Shown here piece by piece: positions 61,204-64,000 of a stretch of 64,000 nt of DNA. This DNA comes from Streptomyces sp. ISL-100 (GTDB taxonomy: Bacteria > Actinomycetota > Actinomycetes > Streptomycetales > Streptomycetaceae). A model generated the notes under the pieces. That model had not been told where the DNA came from and made no database searches. It saw only the letters and a list, made by a program, of their open reading frames with translations. Every line of letters starts with the position of its first letter. The stretch's first letter is position 1. The translations under genes and the position numbers were made by a program. The stretch spans positions 1 to 64,000 of the forward strand of contig NZ_JAGGOK010000051.1 in NCBI RefSeq assembly GCF_018614615.1, read 5' to 3'.

Positions 61204-62592
61204 ATGAAATTCCCCGTACCCGTACCCGTACCCGTTACCGGGCGGCCCACAGGTCCCCGTATCACCGCCGTCGAGACGTACGACATCCGATTCCCCACCT
61301 CGCGACAGCTCGACGGCTCCGACGCCATGAACCCCGACCCCGACTACTCCGCCGCCTATGTGGTGCTGCGCACCGACGCGGCGGACGGGCACGAGGGGCA
61401 CGGTTTCACCTTCACCATCGGGCGCGGCAACGACGTCCAGGTCGCGGCGATGGAAGCCCTGCGTCCCCATGTCGTCGGCCGGCCCGCCGACGAGCTGTGC
61501 GCCGACCCGGGCACGCTCGGCCGCGACCTGACCGGAGACAGCCAACTGCGCTGGCTCGGGCCCGAGAAGGGCGTGATGCACATGGCGATCGGCGCCGTCG
61601 TCAACGCCGCCTGGGACCTGGCCTCCAAGCGGGCCGGCAAGCCGCTGTGGAAGTTCCTCGCCGACGCCGAGCCCGAGTGGCTCGTCTCGCAGATCGACTT
61701 CCGCTACATCGCGGACGTACTCAGCCCCGAGGACGCGCTGGGGCTGCTGCGGTGGGGCCGGGACGGGCGCGTCGAGCGGGAGACGCTGCTCCGCGCGCAG
61801 GGGTACCCCGGCTACACCACGTCCCCGGGCTGGCTCGGCTACTCCGACGAGAAGCTGACCCGGCTGGCGCGGGAGGCCGTCGCCGACGGCTTCACCCAGA
61901 TCAAGCTGAAGGTCGGCGCGGACCTGGCGGACGACATCCGCCGGATGCGGACCGCGCGCGCCGCCGTCGGCCCGGACATCCGCATCGCGATCGACGCCAA
62001 CCAGCGGTGGAACGTCGGCGAGGCCGTCGACTGGACGGGGGCGCTCGCGGAATTCGCCCCGTACTGGATCGAGGAGCCGACCAGCCCCGACGACGTCCTC
62101 GGGCACGCCGAGATCCGTAAGGCCGTCGCGCCGGTGAAGGTCGCCACCGGCGAACACGTACAGAACCGCATCATCTTCAAACAGCTCCTCCAGGCCGGGG
62201 CCATCGACGTACTCCAGATCGACGCGGCGCGGGTCGGCGGGGTGAACGAGAATCTGGCGATTCTGCTGCTCGCCGCGAAGTTCGGGGTGCCGGTGTGTCC
62301 GCACGCGGGCGGCGTCGGGCTGTGCGAGCTTGTCCAGCACCTGTCGATGTTCGACTACGTCGCGCTCACCGGGACCACCGAGAACCGTGTCATCGAGTAC
62401 GTCGACCACCTCCACGAGCACTTCACCGAGCCCGTGGCGATACGGGGCGGGCACTACGCGGCGCCGGACGCGCCGGGGTTCTCGGCGACGATGCGTCCCG
62501 AGTCGATCGCTGAATTCACCTATCCGGGCGGCTCGTTCTGGGCCGCCGATCTGACATGTGAGTCGACCGCTGCCGAGGAGGCCGCCGTATGA
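61204..62592 (+). CDS. L-fuconate dehydratase (enolase superfamily)
   Basis: This 462-residue enzyme converts L-fuconate to 2-keto-3-deoxy-L-fuconate. Its N-terminal cap opens ITAVETYDIRFPTSRQLDGS with DAMNPDPDYSAAYVVL. The barrel carries IKLKVGAD (KxK catalytic Lys), IAIDANQRWN and YWIEEPTSPDD (metal ligands), GEHVQNRI, and CPHAGGVGLCELVQH (catalytic His). These match L-fuconate dehydratase rather than mandelate racemase. Its stop overlaps the next start (ATGA). The leader has a Pro-Val repeat at residues 4-11. Confidence 0.92.
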   Translation: MKFPVPVPVPVTGRPTGPRITAVETYDIRFPTSRQLDGSDAMNPDPDYSAAYVVLRTDAADGHEGHGFTFTIGRGNDVQVAAMEALRPHVVGRPADELCADPGTLGRDLTGDSQLRWLGPEKGVMHMAIGAVVNAAWDLASKRAGKPLWKFLADAEPEWLVSQIDFRYIADVLSPEDALGLLRWGRDGRVERETLLRAQGYPGYTTSPGWLGYSDEKLTRLAREAVADGFTQIKLKVGADLADDIRRMRTARAAVGPDIRIAIDANQRWNVGEAVDWTGALAEFAPYWIEEPTSPDDVLGHAEIRKAVAPVKVATGEHVQNRIIFKQLLQAGAIDVLQIDAARVGGVNENLAILLLAAKFGVPVCPHAGGVGLCELVQHLSMFDYVALTGTTENRVIEYVDHLHEHFTEPVAIRGGHYAAPDAPGFSATMRPESIAEFTYPGGSFWAADLTCESTAAEEAAV

Positions 62593-63371
62593 CGGAGACC
62601 GCGATGGACGACCCGAACCGCCTCGACGGCCTCAGGGCCCTGGTGACCGGCGGTGCATCCGGCATCGGCCTCGCCACCGCGCGGTTGCTCGCCGCACGCG
62701 GCGCCGATGTCGCCGTACTGGACCTGGACCCGTCCGGTGCGCCGGCGCCGCTGTTCGGGATCAAGACCGACGTCTCGGACGACGCGTCCGTACGGGAAGG
62801 AGTCGCCGCGGCGGTGGACCGGCTCGGCGGGGTCGACATCCTGGTCAACAACGCGGGCATCGGCGCCGCCGGAACGGTCGAGGACAACGACGACGCGCAG
62901 TGGCACCGCGTCCTGGACGTCAACGTCCTCGGCATGGTCCGCACCACCCGCGCCGCACTGCCGCACCTGCGGCGGTCCGCGAACGCCGCGGTCGTCAACA
63001 CCTGCTCGATCGCCGCGACGGCCGGGCTGCCGCAGCGCGCGCTCTACAGCGCCAGCAAGGGCGCGGTGCTGTCCCTGACCCTTGCCATGGCCGCCGACCA
63101 CGTACGGGAAGGGATACGCGTCAACTGCGTGAACCCGGGCACGGCCGACACCCCCTGGGTCGGCCGCCTCCTGGACGCCGCCGACGACCCGGAGGCCGAG
63201 CGCGCCGCCCTGAACGCCCGCCAGCCCATGGGCCGCCTGGTCAGCGCCGGTGAAGTGGCCGCCGCCATCGCCTACCTCGCGAGCCCGGCCGCGGCCTCGG
63301 TCACCGGCACCTCGCTCGCCGTCGACGGTGGCATGCAGGGCCTGCGCCTGCGGCCGGCTGAAGCCCGGTGA
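62589..63371 (+). CDS. SDR dehydrogenase, probable 2-keto-3-deoxy-L-fuconate dehydrogenase
   Basis: This 260-residue classical SDR has TGGASGIGLATARLL, Asp in VLDLD favouring NAD, NNAGIGAAG, and a catalytic triad in NTCSIAATAGL and YSASKGAVL. In non-phosphorylative fucose pathways this enzyme oxidises the keto-deoxy acid to the 2,4-diketo compound. The assignment rests on linkage with the dehydratase (ATGA overlap upstream, GTGA overlap downstream); it could also be the sugar dehydrogenase. Confidence 0.88.
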   Translation: MTETAMDDPNRLDGLRALVTGGASGIGLATARLLAARGADVAVLDLDPSGAPAPLFGIKTDVSDDASVREGVAAAVDRLGGVDILVNNAGIGAAGTVEDNDDAQWHRVLDVNVLGMVRTTRAALPHLRRSANAAVVNTCSIAATAGLPQRALYSASKGAVLSLTLAMAADHVREGIRVNCVNPGTADTPWVGRLLDAADDPEAERAALNARQPMGRLVSAGEVAAAIAYLASPAAASVTGTSLAVDGGMQGLRLRPAEAR

Positions 63372-64000
63372 GTGCAGGTCCGGTGAGCGTGCCGGGGGAG
63401 GTCGGGGATGTCGCCACCCTGGGGCGCAGCGGCGTACCCGTCACCGCGCTGTCCTTCGGGGCCGCCGCGCTCGGCAATCTCTTCGCTCCAGTCACCGACG
63501 AGGCCGCGGCCGAAACGGTCGACGCCGCCTGGGACGCCGGCATCCGCTACTTCGACACCGCGCCGCACTACGGCCTTGGGCTGTCCGAGCGGCGCCTCGG
63601 GGACGCCCTGCGCGGGCGGGCCCGTGACACGTACACCCTCTCCACCAAGGTGGGGCGGCTGCTGGTCGCGGACGGGCCGCCGGGCGGGATGGACGGCGAG
63701 GGCTTCGCCGTGCCCGCCACGCACCGCCGGGTCTGGGACTTCAGCGGCGACGGCGTACGGCGCTCCGTCGAGGACAGCCTTCAGCGGCTCGGCCTCGACC
63801 GGATCGACGTGGTCTACCTCCACGACCCCGACGACCACGCCGAGCAGGCGTTCCGCGAGGGTTACCCGGCGCTGGAGCGGCTGCGCGCCGAAGGCACCGT
63901 ACGGGCGATCGGCGCCGGCATGAACCAGGCCGCGATGCTCACCCGCTTCGTCCGCGACACCGATGTGGACGCGGTGCTGTGCGCCGGCCGCTACACCCTC
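63368..64000 (+). CDS. Aldo/keto reductase, probable L-fucose dehydrogenase, partial
   Basis: The first 211 residues of an aldo/keto reductase are present. FDTAPHYGLGLSERRLGDAL contains the catalytic Asp and Tyr, YTLSTKVGRLL the Lys, and VVYLHDPDDH the His; it runs off the window. The group contains L-fucose (D-threo-aldose) 1-dehydrogenases and pyridoxal dehydrogenases, and the operon favours fucose oxidation to the lactone. GTG 63368 overlaps the SDR stop; a GTG 15 bases later is possible. Confidence 0.88.
   Translation, partial: MSAGPVSVPGEVGDVATLGRSGVPVTALSFGAAALGNLFAPVTDEAAAETVDAAWDAGIRYFDTAPHYGLGLSERRLGDALRGRARDTYTLSTKVGRLLVADGPPGGMDGEGFAVPATHRRVWDFSGDGVRRSVEDSLQRLGLDRIDVVYLHDPDDHAEQAFREGYPALERLRAEGTVRAIGAGMNQAAMLTRFVRDTDVDAVLCAGRYTL

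Noticed and set aside
1..64000. CRISPR arrays, rRNA genes and plasmid-type replication origin
   Set aside because: I looked for regularly spaced repeats, rRNA sequence and iteron clusters and saw none.

Overview
The window is high-GC actinobacterial DNA, almost certainly a Streptomyces chromosome. The evidence is the GTG/ATG start mix, the very GC-rich third codon positions that open long false antisense frames, a dgt-dnaG-principal-type sigma factor neighbourhood, and Streptomyces-type families (DUF2637, DUF6153, LamG/RHS secretion operons).

Region 1 (1-20.5 kb) is mostly core chromosome. It holds a partial SDR, a YdcF-like protein, a GNAT acetyltransferase, a Tat-exported amidohydrolase, a sirohydrochlorin chelatase-like protein, dgt, an ArsR-type regulator, a TnpB-related gene without the usual zinc ribbon, an NAD(P)H-ferredoxin reductase-like flavoprotein, dnaG, a HrdA-like sigma factor, a heterodimeric ABC exporter, a xylulokinase-like kinase, a YtxH-like protein, two tRNA-Asn genes and one tRNA with anticodon CAT.

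Region 2 (20.5-49.5 kb) is a mosaic island at the 3' end of the CAT tRNA. The last 48 bases of that tRNA, CCA included, recur exactly at 31353-31400 and 49465-49512, so at least two integrative elements sit in tandem. Their integrases are lost or broken. The first element carries a VapBC pair, an IS5-family insertion, a frameshifted subtilisin-like protease, an ECF sigma factor with a membrane-spanning, proline-rich tail, a secreted protein, a three-gene ABC transporter and a transglutaminase-fold protein whose catalytic Cys is replaced by Gly. A short relic (31.4-32.5 kb) holds a decayed methyltransferase and a second att-flank scar. The second element carries a two-domain glycosyltransferase, an exported esterase, an FG-GAP protein, a LamG protein and a 2276-residue RHS protein. 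The RHS protein ends in a HINT domain and a toxin tip resembling polymorphic toxin type 24, and is followed directly by an Imm53-like immunity gene.

Region 3 (49.5-55.2 kb) begins with a helicase fragment. It continues with a metal (copper) cluster: a TetR regulator with a palindromic operator, small membrane proteins, two His-rich DUF6153 proteins, a frameshifted Csp-like four-helix Cys-rich protein, a DUF4396 membrane protein behind a CsoR-type palindrome, and a DUF305 lipoprotein. Sequence beside the last att copy resembles that beside the tRNA, so this block may be a third, older insertion.

Region 4 (55.3-64 kb) has a VOC protein, a DUF2637 protein, and a tightly coupled operon. The operon comprises a sugar-binding lipoprotein, a double-NBD ATPase, a permease with one frameshift, L-fuconate dehydratase, an SDR dehydrogenase and an aldo/keto reductase cut by the window end. 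Together these fit non-phosphorylative L-fucose (or related sugar) uptake and oxidation.
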